Shown piece after piece: positions 1-10,985 of a stretch of 64,000 bases of DNA (the stretch's first letter is position 1; every line of letters starts with the position of its first letter). Where the stretch lies: NCBI GenBank assembly GCA_012932865.1, contig SAXG01000094.1, positions 62,001-126,000 of the forward strand. Direction: 5' to 3'. The position numbers and the translations under genes were made by a program. The notes below the pieces were generated by a model. That model searched no databases. It was not told the DNA's origin and saw only the letters and a list, made by a program, of their open reading frames with translations. Origin of the DNA: Amylostereum areolatum (Eukaryota > Basidiomycota > Agaricomycetes > Russulales > Stereaceae).

Positions 1-1105
1 AGATAGACGACCACTAAATTGAATGGTGGGTGTGAGCTTTGTTAATTCGAGTAAACAAGTGTTAGTAACGCGCTCTTATCGACAACCGCGCCTCGGTTCG
101 AGGCCAGCACAGGTGACAGCGGACTTCACAAGACGCGAGGAGAGCCACCAAGGAGCCACCGTCTCTTCTCGGCGATGCCCAAGGTGGGCGGCAGTCTCCG
201 GCGGAGCTTTAATCGACTGGGCGTCTCCAGGTCTCCCAGTCCCAGCGCGACGCTCTCACCGCCGGCTCTTGTCTCTCACTTCAACGTCATTGGTGCCTGC
301 ACGGCACAAGGTTGCCTCACCCGACTAATACCTCTGTCGCTTTGGAATAAGTTTGCAGGGCTCACCGGTCAACCTGAGCTGCCCGTCATCCTTCGGTATT
401 GGCATCGTCATGTATGGCTGCAGTGAGTGCCCTGCCATCGTCGAGCGGCGTCTCGGCGAGGGCGTGTTCAACTTAGAGGTCCGTCCTCTGCCCATTGCCC
501 GTCGAACGTGACTGACGTAACCTGCGATTCCCCATACCTCCTCGTCCGTAATATTTGGCTGCTGTTCCTGTCCGACATCTTCAAAGTCCCACCGTTGCCT
601 TGTTACCGTGTCCTTCGTCACTGTTTCTGGCTTCCCGTAATGCCGTCAGGTAGAGCCTTCCCCACGTCCCGCATTGACATCTCGCCGTCTCATGAGTCAT
701 GGTGTGTAGCCCACTTTTTCCTTGTTCTGTATCCGTTCTGACGCTCTCGGCTTTCACACATGGTAGTATAATGTAGAGTGTGCGCGCGACCTTTTCTCTC
801 TTCATATCTTACTTCCATCCCGTTCCCTGCTATCCTCGCGCATTACGCATCTGCCCACTGATTACCACTTCCTGTTTGTACCTGGTTTTGCCGTTATAAC
901 CTCCTGTACGGAGTACCTGCCTGTCTGTCAATTGCAATGAAATCTGTTTTCCCAATACCTTCGTACCCTTGTGAATAGCAAGTGAATAGCAGATATTAGC
1001 ATCCTAAAATGAATTGGGAAGGAATATCGTAGAGCCAGATCCAGTTGGACTGGAGGCCAGATCTTTAACGAACACTGACGAGACAAGCAGGTAGTGTTCA
1101 GTTAA
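1..1105. other. Intergenic, no gene recognised
   Basis: No reading frame here has a recognisable domain or a consistent set of splice signals. Short open frames occur at 175-740 on both strands, but their composition does not look coding. The stretch ends at the 5 bp AGACT flank of the element that starts at 1111. Confidence 0.5.
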
Positions 1106-1110
1106 AGACT

Positions 1111-2074
1111 GGTAGAACTCGTCGGGCTTTGATAGAGATTTGCGAAACTTCGGCCGCGTCATCCAATTTGACCTGATTTAGGTATGCCTTGCACATGACA
1201 GCCAGTGGAGGACGCGTCTCGGTCCGCTTTACGACTCTACGAGTTGCATTTACTTTGTCTTTGCTACGCATCCCATCCCTCGCATGGGCGATGAAATATC
1301 ACTAGCTGCAATGGAAGATGACGCATTGCGTTCTCAATCCAACACCTTAGTTCTGCACCTTGGCAAGATCTCGCCGGCCGCCTCGGAAAATGCCCGCCTG
1401 GCCTACGCGTACCGACCGCTGTCACAACAAACCAAGCAGCGCCCCGCGCCTCGCCGTGGTCGACGAGGTCCATCCTGGAGCTTGGGAACCTCGGAGTCTG
1501 AGCGGATTATTCAGGGGCTGGAGTTTGAGGGTGCGAGGTCACAGGTGTTGAGGTATTCGTCTCACTGCTGTGAGTGTACACTATTAGAGTCCCTGGTGTG
1601 GGACTAATCCGGGGCTAGAGCAGGCTGCATGAGACAAAGAAAAAGACCTTGGCGTCTGTGAGTAGTAAAGATGAAGCTGTCGGCTACGATGGCTGGAGGT
1701 TTCGACGGCTGGAGGTTTCGACGGCCAGACGTTGGCCAGACGGGCAGCTTGCGGGCAGCAAAGTCACGAAGGTGTCGTCTGCGCGTAGAAAGACGGGGCT
1801 TGTAAGAAAAGCGAGGGGCTGTGGTATTCGAAGGGCTGAGGAAGAAGCGTCCATTGTGATTGTAGGAAGAAAAGAGAAGGTACACGATTTCAGATGCGTC
1901 TTCCCACTGAGCGTATGTACTGAGTAGTATCTCGAGCTTCGAGACGAGTCCATGTCGGACGTCCCGACGTCGCGTTGAGAGCCCCATTACGTGCAGGACA
2001 TACCCGAATCAGGACAAATTCGATGACGCGGCCGAGGTTTCGCAAATCCCTATCAAAGCCCGACGATTTCTACT
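1111..2074. mobile_element. MITE-like element with about 78 bp terminal inverted repeats
   Basis: The first 78 bases (1111-1188) and the reverse complement of the last 78 (1997-2074) match with roughly nine mismatches and no gap; weaker similarity continues inward for about 20 bp. The outer sequence is (G/A)GTAGAA. Both ends are flanked by AGACT (1106-1110 and 2075-2079), consistent with a 5 bp target-site duplication. The 0.96 kb interior has no convincing transposase frame, so this looks like a non-autonomous DNA element. The superfamily cannot be assigned from these termini. The mismatches between the ends suggest it is not recent. Confidence 0.7.
1691..1722. repeat. Two tandem 16 bp copies inside the element
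   Basis: GGCTGGAGGTTTCGAC occurs twice in direct succession, followed by partially related GGCCAGAC units to about 1741. It is internal to the 1111-2074 element. Confidence 0.7.
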
Positions 2075-2079
2075 AGACT

Positions 2080-2695
2080 AAGATCCAGTATCGAGTCTTT
2101 GCTCGGATTAGCTGCTAATGTTGAAGTAATTAGCGTACATTGGATCCAATTATCTCGGCTTAGCACGAGAGGGTTTTCCTGATGCATGGTCATACGTGAG
2201 ATGAACGAGCACTGGCAGACGGAACCAGGTTTGTTTCATTTCTTAATCATAGGTGCTCACATGCTCACATTTTGTGTTGGATAACAGACCACCATTGAAA
2301 CCGAGGGTCGGCCCTGAGCCCGCCTGTGTTGATTAAGGCTTGAAGTACTTAGACTTTCTCGGTCGTTATGCCCTCACGGCTCGTTCAAAGTATACATAAA
2401 GTGCTCCCGCGAACGAGCGTGACAATAGGGTGTCGTTCGCCTCTAAGCGTGCACTTGGATGCGCTCGGTGTCACATTTGGGAGGGGAGAGGCCTAGCGGA
2501 GCTAGCGGCGTGACGAAACAGGCGCAAAATGGTAAGTTAAAGGATGCAAACCGTGGACTGATTCTTTCTTCTCAGGTGAATGCTGATGGTGGGGTTAGAT
2601 CCAGCGAGGTCTGGGATACTTCTATAAACACAAATCGACGGTGCTTAAAGTTTAAGTGTTAAAGTTGTACAGTGGTGAACTGGGGGGGGGGGGGG
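2080..2695. other. Intergenic spacer with a poly-G run
   Basis: No gene seen. A run of about a dozen G residues at roughly 2682-2695 lies immediately beyond the stop of the minus-strand membrane-protein gene and could be length-variable. Confidence 0.5.
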
Positions 2696-3243
2696 TTAGG
2701 AAAGGCGAAGGGTGGATGAACCCCCTAAAGAACAAGCGAAAAAGGACAAAGAAATCAAAATCAAAGTAACCAAAACCCACACCACCCTCGTGAAAAGAAA
2801 CAAGAGAGATAAGATGCCAGCCCCTAACAGGAAGGTTAACAGGCCAATAAGAAGGAATACGGACTTCCTCAGAACCCAGAATCGACGCTCCATGGATGGA
2901 ATAGTCATCAAGCTATTAGCGTGGTGGTCTACTTGCTCTTGGATGACCTGCAACGCAGACACCAGGTCGTCGATTTGCTCTTCAAGGTTGTCAAGCCTTG
3001 TCGAGTTCGCAAAATCGACGAGCTGAGTCTGAGCGGTAGGTAAGTGAATAGGTGTGTGCCATAGAGGGGAAATAGGAAATACCTCGGCATTCGTCTCTTC
3101 TTCATCAACTGGATCTGCGACGAGGAGCCTGATTAGCTGACCTACAGAAGGTTGAGTTTAGCACGGCGATCATGATGAATTTAGTAATAGCACTACTCAC
3201 GCAAACCGTCGAACACCTCCTCTGATATAGTCACTATGGGCAT
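2696..3243 (-). CDS. Small coiled-coil membrane protein, three exons
   Basis: The gene is read from an ATG at 3243 (MPIVTISEEVFDG). Exon 1 ends in a GTGAGT donor. A CTGTAG acceptor starts a short acidic exon ending ETNAE. A second intron (GTATTT to CGCTCAG) leads into the long last exon, and phases are kept throughout. The product is about 145 residues: an amphipathic heptad-like segment (LDNLEEQIDDLVSALQVIQE), then two closely spaced hydrophobic segments (LLIGLLTFLLGAGILSLLFL and VLVTLILISLSFFACS), then a short serine-rich tail. This is the shape of a small tail-anchored or hairpin membrane protein with a coiled-coil head. I do not recognise a named family, and the function is unknown. The conserved splice signals and protein-like composition are the support. 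Confidence 0.6.
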
Positions 3244-3677
3244 GTTTGAGCTGGAAGACTTGGTTGGGTGGAAGGAGATAGCAGGCTTGGCCGTCAAATT
3301 TACCCTTTATCCTCCTTCCTCCGACTGATAGGGCATCGCTCTTTATACCGGAGAAGCACTGGTAGATGTTAATGATGGAGGTCCGAGGAGGCCTCTAAAT
3401 TCGCCTTGTCAGACCATACCTTACGATGATAGAAAGGCGGGAGAGAGCCTCCGATAGAGCATCAATGGGTTGATTCAAATTGCATGAATCACGAATGGCG
3501 CCCAGTTGGACTCGAGCGCCTAAGCACAAATAAGCACTCTTTTGTAATCACGCTTCAATAGGATCAATCATCAATGCATCAATGTCGATTGAAGGCCCAG
3601 GAGACACCGTCCTCCAGGATCTTTAAGGATGTTCGGACACTCCTCAGAATGGCCAGATCTCTGGATCCCTATCAGCG

Positions 3678-4472
3678 ATGACTCCTATCACAGCAGTCGC
3701 TTCCTCACTCTCGAACGCTCTCGTGGACAGTCGCTGCCCCCTAGAGTCAGTCTCCCTCGAGGGCCCACGTCGCCGCTTACGGTTGACAGAGCAGCGCGCG
3801 CTACGCCAGGCAAGCCTTTTCTGTAACTGTTCGAGCTTATCGTTGACGTCGTCGGACCACGTAGGAGGACGAACGTCTTCTAAAACAGCTCAAGCAACTT
3901 CTCCAACTCAAAGCTAGAACATCAGCGGCAGTAATCACTCTCGACCGCCTTGTTGGTGATCTCGAAGCTGTCCGTAACTTTCTTCGGTTCCAATCGACGA
4001 TGAACTAATCGTCTTTCTCAAAGTTGAACGCAGCACAATTGAGGTTGCTCACCTGCAGCGAATGCTCCAAGGTCATGGACGTCCCGTACATGTGCGTTAT
4101 CCAATACCAATCCTCCATGCCTATCTGATCCTCTCGTGAACCAGGGTACCTCAATGTCAGCATCTCTTTTGTGGAAGCTGTCTCTCCAAGATGTTCAAGG
4201 CCAGGGTCTCAAAGGTCATGCAGGCGGACCCTCTGTCGGGAGGCGGTCAAAATGTTCTGGAGAAGATGACGAAGGCATACATCCGCAGGTTACGAATAAC
4301 GTACCGTATGCCTCTGCTGTGGTGTCCCAAATGCCACGGGTTAATCCGTGAAGTTCCTATGCCCATACATTTACTTACAGCACTGTCGCGTTCTGTATCA
4401 GTCGCGGTTGGCGCTCCAGACAATCATACCGAACGACCGGTGATCGAGCCTCCGTCTACATACTTCCTGTAA
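3678..4472 (+). CDS. RING-type zinc-finger protein (5' end unresolved)
   Basis: The clear part is the 3' half. A leucine/glutamine-rich helix (LLKQLKQLLQLKART, about 3873) is followed by a 60 nt intron (GTAACT to CGCAG, with an ACTAATC branch site), then LLTCSECSKVMDVPYM. A second intron (GTGCGT to ACCAG) leads into VPQCQHLFCGSC and, after a 45-residue spacer, LWCPKCHGLI. That gives the C-x2-C, C-x-H-x2-C-x2-C, C-x2-C ligand set of a RING finger, so an E3 ubiquitin-ligase-type role is likely. The stop is TAA at 4470. A first exon starting MTPITAVASSL at 3678 is possible, but I could not connect it to the helical exon with consistent phases, so the start is a guess. The spacer between the last two ligand groups is unusually long. 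Confidence 0.55.
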
Positions 4473-6340
4473 CTCCGCTCTCGTCTTCCTACGTAATCAT
4501 ACAGACATCGTTGGGAGACTGAACCGGTGTCGCCCGTACTTTATAAGTAAGTAGAAAGTTCTGCACATTTGAGGTTGGAAGTATTATGAACTTTGGATGA
4601 ACTATTACTCGAGACCAGGTGGTGCGCGGAGCGCCGCGGTATGCCATTCCAGGATGGAATGCGCCGGAATGCCCTGGAGCGAGCCTGGAATGGAAATCAC
4701 CGGGTGCCGGGTGTCGGCCAGTGACTGCACACCGGCGGCGCATCCGCCCCGTCCCTCATCAGTACTTCGCCCATTGTCTCCTCCATACATGCTTTCTCTC
4801 CTTCCCTCGGGCGTCCGTTACCTACAGTAACTACACCAACGAAGAACTCTGCGCCAAATAGTAGGATTGTATCCCAATCCGCGACTGGAAGTGATCCAGT
4901 CGAACGCACTCGCACGTCCAAGCGTCGAACTGTGAAGGACCTCGTCGATCGAACTTCGACGGGTCGGCGATTCGCTCAGCGCGCAAGCAACTCACTTTTC
5001 GACAGCGCTTGACGTCATTGCGCCGATTTGGCGCGACTCGAGCGACTTGGTACCCGTCTCATAAATGTGTGTCGTCCTTCACCTTGCCCTTTCCGTACCC
5101 TCTTCCACCACCATCCACTCCCCCCACTCGTCCCCTCCCTCGTCCCTTTTCCTCCTCTCCCTCGTCCCCTCTTCCTCTCCTCGTCCCCTCCTCCCCCCTC
5201 CCCTCCCGTCTCGCTCTGCCGTTGCCCCCCTTCTCGCACCCAGACCTTCTCATCAGTTCAGTCTAGCGACTCTCGTCTCGGATGCGTAGCGGGTATCTTG
5301 TTGCGACTTCGCACGATCACACGCAATTCATTTTTTGACCGACAGTGACTATATCCAGCACACAAGAGTAATTAGCCGACGGGTACGTGCATACATCCTG
5401 TCTTTCTCCCCAGTTCTAACGCGCGACATCGCATTCAGTCTATCCGCCCCTCACCACCACACCTTGATGAAGGTAGAAAGCCCAGCAAACACTAGATAAG
5501 TGCATATATGCGCTTCAAAAGATCAGTACTTCCTAGAACTCCCCCGCGCACAGAATCGTGAGTCTCAGAGCTACGTTCTCTCATTTTCTCACTTCTGATA
5601 CATTGTATGATTGCCTGGCGTAGGACGCGGCGATAGCGAAGGTGACGCGCGCGTTCAACGTTCACTAGTCACTACCGAGTGTCGATGGCCCCACATAGTA
5701 GCCTTTCCAAGAACCCGACTCGTCACGTACTCGTTCGTGTACTTATGGTCGGCTTTGATATGTAATATAATTTATATTTCGATAATAAAGTGGGAATAAA
5801 AACGACCTGGAATCCTGGATTGCGGGCCCATACATGCCAGGGAACCCCCAAGCTGGAATGAGATGGACGAAAGGTAATAGATCGAATTAGTCTCCTTTGC
5901 AAACCCTAAAACATCACTTGCACCTTTTGGGAAGTGGGAGGGCGGTCGTGATGTATAGGGTCTGCGCACAATCGCGCCCTTGTCATAGGTGATCAGCAAT
6001 TCGTTTTAGAAGTAAGATCGAATGGCTTCGGGCCATTCTGGAATGCAAACTGGGCTGGATCGCGTTGGATCGCTGTGGACTGTCGTGGATCGCTGTGGGG
6101 TGGTGCCAGTTCGTCCTGGTTCGTCGAGTTCAAGGTTCAGGAGGTTCCCCCTCACAAGGCTACGACAGGGCTTGCTTTCCACTTACTTTTGTCATTAATT
6201 CCATAAACTTAAGACCAGCATTTTTCCTTTAGAAAAGCTGGCGCTGTGCCCGTGCCGTGCTGGCAGTAAACCCATACATCTTCAGCGTATCTCCACCTTG
6301 TTACCCCATTCATAGATCAAGTTCAGAACAGATGCACCCA
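4473..6340. other. Long intergenic region with low-complexity sequence
   Basis: No gene is supported. It contains the polypyrimidine tract described separately. Open frames at 4597-5290 on both strands owe their length to that biased composition and were not accepted. Confidence 0.5.
5078..5231 (+). repeat. Polypyrimidine (C/T) tract, about 150 bp
   Basis: The plus strand is almost all C and T here, built from repeated CGTCCCCT/CCCTC-like units with few purines. The reverse strand is correspondingly GGA-rich. It starts just after a short promoter-like stretch and is not inside any accepted gene. Such tracts can act as nucleosome-poor or triplex-prone DNA; no function is shown. Confidence 0.7.
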
Positions 6341-6718
6341 TTAGTACCCGATCCGAAAACCTGCCAAATCTCCCATTTCATCCCTCCATGTCTTTCCCAG
6401 CCCCACCTCATCGTCCCGCTCACACACGTCCCTCTCCAACCCCTCACCCTTCCCGTCGTCCCACGTCCCCACCACATCAAAAGTCCGCATCTCCGCGGTC
6501 GGCTCACACCCGATGTCGATGAACACCCGCTCCAGCGCGGGCACAGTGCGTGCGAGTCGCCGCGCGACGTTGACGCGGTCGAGCAGCTCGAGGTGCTTTC
6601 CATACGAGTTGAGCGGGATAACCGTGCAGATGCCTAAGCAATACGTAGGCAGGCTGCAACGCATCGTGAGCTGGAACGCTGGCACGGGCGCCGCAACAAG
6701 TAATTCGTACACGGCCTC
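6341..6718 (-). other. Open reading-frame extension beyond the in-frame TAG of the F-box gene
   Basis: After the TAG at 6721-6719 the same frame stays open for about 125 codons (EAVYELLVAAPVPAF through VPALERVFIDIGCE to RIGY). The segment keeps the character of the upstream protein, and its VARRLARTVPALERVFI resembles the C-terminal part of agaricomycete F-box/LRR-like proteins. Either the upstream gene has acquired a nonsense codon, or the two parts are joined by readthrough or splicing. No intron that removes the TAG and keeps this frame is obvious. Confidence 0.5.
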
Positions 6719-8239
6719 CTACGACTTTGTCAGCGCGTTGTACAGGACAGAACGGAGGGGGCGAGCACGCACCACCATCTTCGCTGGCCTCATCTCGTTC
6801 TCCACAGTCGGGTAGATCCTCAAATCGAGCCTCTCCAGCTGCGCAGTCAGCGGGATGGCGTACTGCAAGCAGTGCGCATCTTTCCCGTCGAGCTCGATCT
6901 CCAGCCTCATTGCCTTCACCCTCGCGCACACCAGTATCTCCGACAGATCGGTCGCCTCTTCCTTTTCCAACTTCACCCATTCAATGAACAGCCTCTCCAC
7001 CGAGCATGTCACGCCAAGCACCCAGAGGGTCATCGAGTCGCCGGACAACTCCACAAACGCGCGCCACGGGGTCCCCGCCTCGAGGTTCGTGTAGCGCATC
7101 TGGGCGAGCATGGCTTCGCCACGGCCTTCATCCTCGGTGGAAGCCTTGAGTATGCGCTGGAGCGGGCGTGAATTGCAGGTTGTGAGCATGCGAAGGGAGG
7201 GGAAAAGTGCTCCGAGCACGTGCAGGTCGGTGCCGCCGCCGTAGCAGTTGCGCAGGCGGAGCGAGTGCACGCGGGGAAAGACGAGACCGTGTGGGTCGAA
7301 GACCTTGCGTGCGACCACGTCGGGCTTGGTTTCCGCGTCGACATCTGAAGGGGGGACAACAGCGTCGGGATCGTACCAGTCGCCGTACGGCTCGTTGGTG
7401 GAGAAAGACGGCAGTTGAACTCGCATGAGATCGAGGATCTCGAGAGTGCCCGCGCGCGCAAGGAGGGCGGTAAACGGGTTGAGGGTGCTCGAGACGGGCT
7501 CGAGGTCGTGCGGGTCCCAAGCTTGAATGCGGACTTTGACGAGGGGGGCTTGCATATGCTGGACAATTTTGAGGGAGGCGGGAAGGCGTTCGGGCGGGAG
7601 TGCATTGGTTTCTACTTGCCCGCATTCTTTTTTCGTGTATTTGACGGATGAGTCGGGGGTTTCCTCGTCTTCCTTCCTCACCAGATCCTTCCCCTCCTTC
7701 CCCTCGCCACCCCACACCGTCACTTTTAGCTCGTGCACACTACCCAGTCCCTTCAACGCCTGTTCCAGAACCCCATACCTCTCGATAGCATCATCGAGTT
7801 TCGAGATCTCGAGCTCCTCTAACCGTGTCGCCCCATTCATCACCTCCGCCAGGTCCTTTGCATCCACAAGCGATACTGGTTGATGAGCCGAATTGAGCAG
7901 CGCGAGCTTCTTCAACAGCGCGCCTCTCCCGCGCATAAACATCCTGAACGACTCGATCACCTTATCGTCCTTCCCCAGCTCCTTCTCCAAGAGCCACGGA
8001 GGCGCACGCTCGTAGCTCGACGGGTGCGTCGAACAGCTCTTTCCACAAAAGCAGAGGACGGCCCGGCCTTCGAGGAGGCAGAGCGCGCCGTAGGCGTGGA
8101 AGGTGCGGCAGGTTAGCATGAGGGATAAGAGGGTGGGACGCGCCGTGTAATCGTCTTCAGTGAGGATCTTGGCGATAGTGTAGAAGATATCGAATGGAAA
8201 GAGACGGCCGGGGGCGTGCGGGACGTCCCTAGGGCGCAT
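6719..8239 (-). CDS. F-box/LRR-like protein, frame closed by an in-frame TAG
   Basis: Single-exon frame of 506 codons from ATG at 8239. The N-terminal segment (about residues 12-55) has the layout of the degenerate F-box common in agaricomycetes: FPFDIFYTIAKILTEDD, a spacer, then LLSLMLTCRTFHAYG, as in LPxDIL...LxxLxxVCRxW. The rest is irregular leucine-rich sequence with short strand-like repeats (TRLEELEISKL, LEILDLMRVQLP, VHSLRLRNCYGG, SVERLFIEWVKL). Such proteins act as substrate receptors of SCF ubiquitin ligases and are massively expanded in this group. A protein-like frame of another 125 codons continues beyond the stop, so the original gene was probably longer and this copy may be a recent pseudogene. 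Overlapping frames on the other strand at 6727-8116 are shadows. Confidence 0.7.
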   Translation of the reverse strand: MRPRDVPHAPGRLFPFDIFYTIAKILTEDDYTARPTLLSLMLTCRTFHAYGALCLLEGRAVLCFCGKSCSTHPSSYERAPPWLLEKELGKDDKVIESFRMFMRGRGALLKKLALLNSAHQPVSLVDAKDLAEVMNGATRLEELEISKLDDAIERYGVLEQALKGLGSVHELKVTVWGGEGKEGKDLVRKEDEETPDSSVKYTKKECGQVETNALPPERLPASLKIVQHMQAPLVKVRIQAWDPHDLEPVSSTLNPFTALLARAGTLEILDLMRVQLPSFSTNEPYGDWYDPDAVVPPSDVDAETKPDVVARKVFDPHGLVFPRVHSLRLRNCYGGGTDLHVLGALFPSLRMLTTCNSRPLQRILKASTEDEGRGEAMLAQMRYTNLEAGTPWRAFVELSGDSMTLWVLGVTCSVERLFIEWVKLEKEEATDLSEILVCARVKAMRLEIELDGKDAHCLQYAIPLTAQLERLDLRIYPTVENEMRPAKMVVRARPLRSVLYNALTKS

Positions 8240-9355
8240 GCGTACGTTCAGCTTTGTGAGCGTGGTTTGGAGAGGGATTCACTAACCTAATTTTGATCAT
8301 TTCCTGGGAGTATGTGGTCGTTGTGTTGGTGGTCGAGGTTCGAATTTTGACCGGTCGGCAGTCGGGCTTCTGTACCGGGTGCGAGACGTCACGTGGACGC
8401 GACAAAGAACAATGCAACAGGACAATGGCCTGCCCAGCGGGGATGAGATCGTAGCACTGGACAAAGAGGGTTTTCGAAGAGCGTCGGCGTGCGGATAAAG
8501 GCTGACATGTGAGAAAGATCTGATGAAGATTTGAAAGGCTGAAAGGGTGCAGTAGTTACCTGGCACTCGATTCTCTGCAGCGGCGCTTAGTTTGAGCACG
8601 TGGTCTCACACACCGCCACTTCGCATTGCCCGCCGGTGTCCGCGCCATGCCCTGCCGAACATGTCCTCGCGTTGCTGTCCCTCTGTAACGTTGGCCGCGC
8701 TGGTTCCAGCCGATAGGCCTCTCGTCTTTACATTTCTTACGGCTCCGTGTACATGGCATAAATACACGATAAATACACGGGCATCGCATGAGAACCCCCA
8801 CAGTCGTCACGACAGACGATGTCCCTCCGTTGCCCACCATTCTCTTGTCGCGTTCTCGAGTGCGTTGAGCCTGACATCCTCCGTCAGCAACGCTTCGTCC
8901 TGGCGCTGGTGGAAGATGGTATCATCGAAGAGAAGTATCAATGACCGCGCGCCGAGTAAGGTTGGAGCCGCCGCCAGGCGGAGCTTTTCGAGTAAGTACC
9001 GTTGTAACTGTAAAAGTGTAACGACCGACCAGACGCGGCGGGTCATGTGATTGACACCTAACGCCAATGCAATGAGCCTACAAGTTACAACTCTTATCCT
9101 AACGATGTCTACGTGTTCATTTTTAAACATACATATATCAGAACCTACTGCATACGGTATCATAGGGCGGGCGGACCAGCGTCATCACGAGGATGTGTTG
9201 TGCCCAAAAGGGTTCTAAATAGTAAGTACATGTGCAGTGAACGGGACCACATGCGAACTGGAAATATTTCGATAGATGGGGACAACATAGGGGATACTTG
9301 GGATTCATGTTACACGCGCAGGGCGCGTCAAGGTCGGGAGAGGGACAGTAAAAAC
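8240..9355. other. Intergenic, no gene recognised
   Basis: A 118-codon minus-strand frame at 8807-9163 has no recognisable domain and no flanking splice structure. It was not accepted. Confidence 0.4.
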
Positions 9356-10296
9356 CTAGACCGCGAACAAAGAGTCAAATGAGCCTATCTCCTCGGTGCA
9401 CTCCTCCTTCGGCGGGCGCCCGAGGGCCTCGTTGAGAGAGTGGATGATGAGATCGACGATGGCTACACGTGTGGGTGAGCGTTTGAACTTCCCCCGACAG
9501 GCCGGGCAACGGAAAGCAACGTGAGAGTGCGGATTGTCAGAGTTTCTTTTCTCTGTCGCCATGCTCTCGTGTATGCAGGTGTAGCAAAATGCGTGGTTGC
9601 AGCCAGGTATGCTGGATCGCATGCGAGTTGATTCAGTAAATTGCGGGTGAGAAGAAAGGAAGGTGGGGGTTGAACGCACAAGTACGGGTTGATCATGGTA
9701 TCCATACATATGGGGCAGGCGAGCTCGATATCTCTGTCGGCTTGCAGCTGCAATGAAGCGTAAGCGAAACACGGGGGCGTACGGACAAAGGGCGTACCGC
9801 TTCCCACCGCTTTACGATGTCGCGGAGACGAATCTCCGCCTGGGCGACTTTGTCCCGGACCCGTCTCATCTGGTCTACTCGGTGCGTCAGCCTGGACAAG
9901 GCGCCGTCATGCTGGGATCGACGGTCTCCGAGTCAGAACAAAATGGCGTACGGCGCATGTATAGGGACAGATACTCACGCGTCCAAGAGCGGAGGGGCGA
10001 CGTCGTGCGCTGCTGGCCTTGTGACGGCGCGAAGCCGAGGCGGTCTTCTTCACCGTCGGTGCACTGCGGCGGGGCTCGGAGGCAGAGGAACTGCCGTGCG
10101 ATGGGCTGCTAGAGTCGGCGCTCTGGGGCGCAGCAGGAACGGACACCGGCAGAATCGCGGGGGGAGGGGCGAAATGATTGTAGGTCGAATCGACGTCTTC
10201 GGCCATGGCGGGTGTGGACGCGTCTATATCCATGCGAGAGTCAAGGTCGTCGTCGATCTTGAGCTCGGATATGAGGGCACGGAGGAGTTGGAGCAT
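9356..10296 (-). CDS. RING-finger protein with coiled-coil N-terminal region (putative E3 ligase)
   Basis: Starts at ATG 10296 (MLQLLRALISELKIDDD). The first exon encodes an acidic then Pro/Ser/Lys-rich disordered region. An intron (GTGAGT to ATCCCAG) precedes a basic coiled-coil exon (LTHRVDQMRRVRDKVAQAE). A second intron (GTACGC to ATTGCAG) precedes RDIELACPICMDTMINPYF. A third (GTGCGT to GATCCAG) falls inside the RING and is followed by IPGCNHAFCYTCI and, 25 residues on, FRCPACRGKF. These give the full C3HC4 set: CPIC, C-N-H-x2-C-x2-C and CPAC. A C-terminal helix (VAIVDLIIHSLNEAL) and an acidic tail end at 9356. E3 ubiquitin ligase activity is expected from the family; the substrate is unknown. 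A broken copy of its first RING exon lies at about 42.12 kb. Confidence 0.75.
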
Positions 10297-10985
10297 GGTG
10301 ATGATGAGAGCTAGCGCTGAAGCAGAAGGGGTGAGGGTGGACGAGGGTGGGAGACCGGTGGTGTCGAAATTCGAATGACTTTTATATACGAACCGCCTGC
10401 AGCCTGTCGATGGAGAGGCGGCTTGCCTGCAGCACGAAGAAATGAGCCAACTTTGGGCCCATCCCTACTCGAGGAGTCTATTGGGTGAATGTAATGAGTC
10501 CCAATCGCCATTCGTCAACCGGACTCACCACCAGCTCGAGCTTGCAGCCCACGGCGGCGGCGGATGGAAAGATACAGTTGCTTTGTGACGTTGAAGCGTG
10601 AATCGGACCTGCATAGGTGTGTATAAATCAGTGTATCGGCGCCGGCTGATCTGCACGGGACCGCTCTTCCGCAACGGGTCCTCGGGCGCCAGACAGCGAT
10701 TCAGCTGTGCCTGCTCCATGCAATCAACGATTGTCCAATGTCCCGTATCGACCGAGCGCTCGTAACGAGCCTTGCGATTGACCGTCCATTCGATGATCGG
10801 ATTCCAAGCTCTGGTTACGAGTCTGTGACGATGCTGGATGCTGCTCACCTCGGTGTCTGGGTCCTGGGAGGAGGGGCGTACGAAACTAAGCACATATAAG
10901 TATTCTGTGTCCACGCATTTTCAGGCCATCGACCGCCCGTACCCGTTCCGCCATCAAGCCCCCCCTCGAGAATCCGATCCGCAGA
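10297..10985. other. Divergent intergenic region between RING gene and small gene
   Basis: Shared upstream region of two divergently transcribed genes. A 129-codon minus-strand frame (10525-10914) is open but has no recognisable domain; it might be an unrecognised exon. The TATA-like site for the plus-strand gene is listed separately. Confidence 0.4.
10895..10900 (+). promoter_or_regulatory. TATA-like box upstream of the 10986 gene
   Basis: TATAAG, 86 nt before the ATG at 10986, a usual distance for a fungal core promoter. Confidence 0.4.

Noticed and set aside
2682..2695. Poly-G run as a regulatory signal
   Set aside because: A simple homopolymer just past a stop codon; nothing else around it indicates function.
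7030..7883. Long open frames on both strands inside the F-box-like gene
   Set aside because: GC-rich codon bias opens several frames; only the 506-codon frame has F-box and LRR-like sequence.
10525..10914. 129-codon minus-strand frame upstream of the RING gene
   Set aside because: No domain and no connection by splice sites to a neighbour; kept only as a note.
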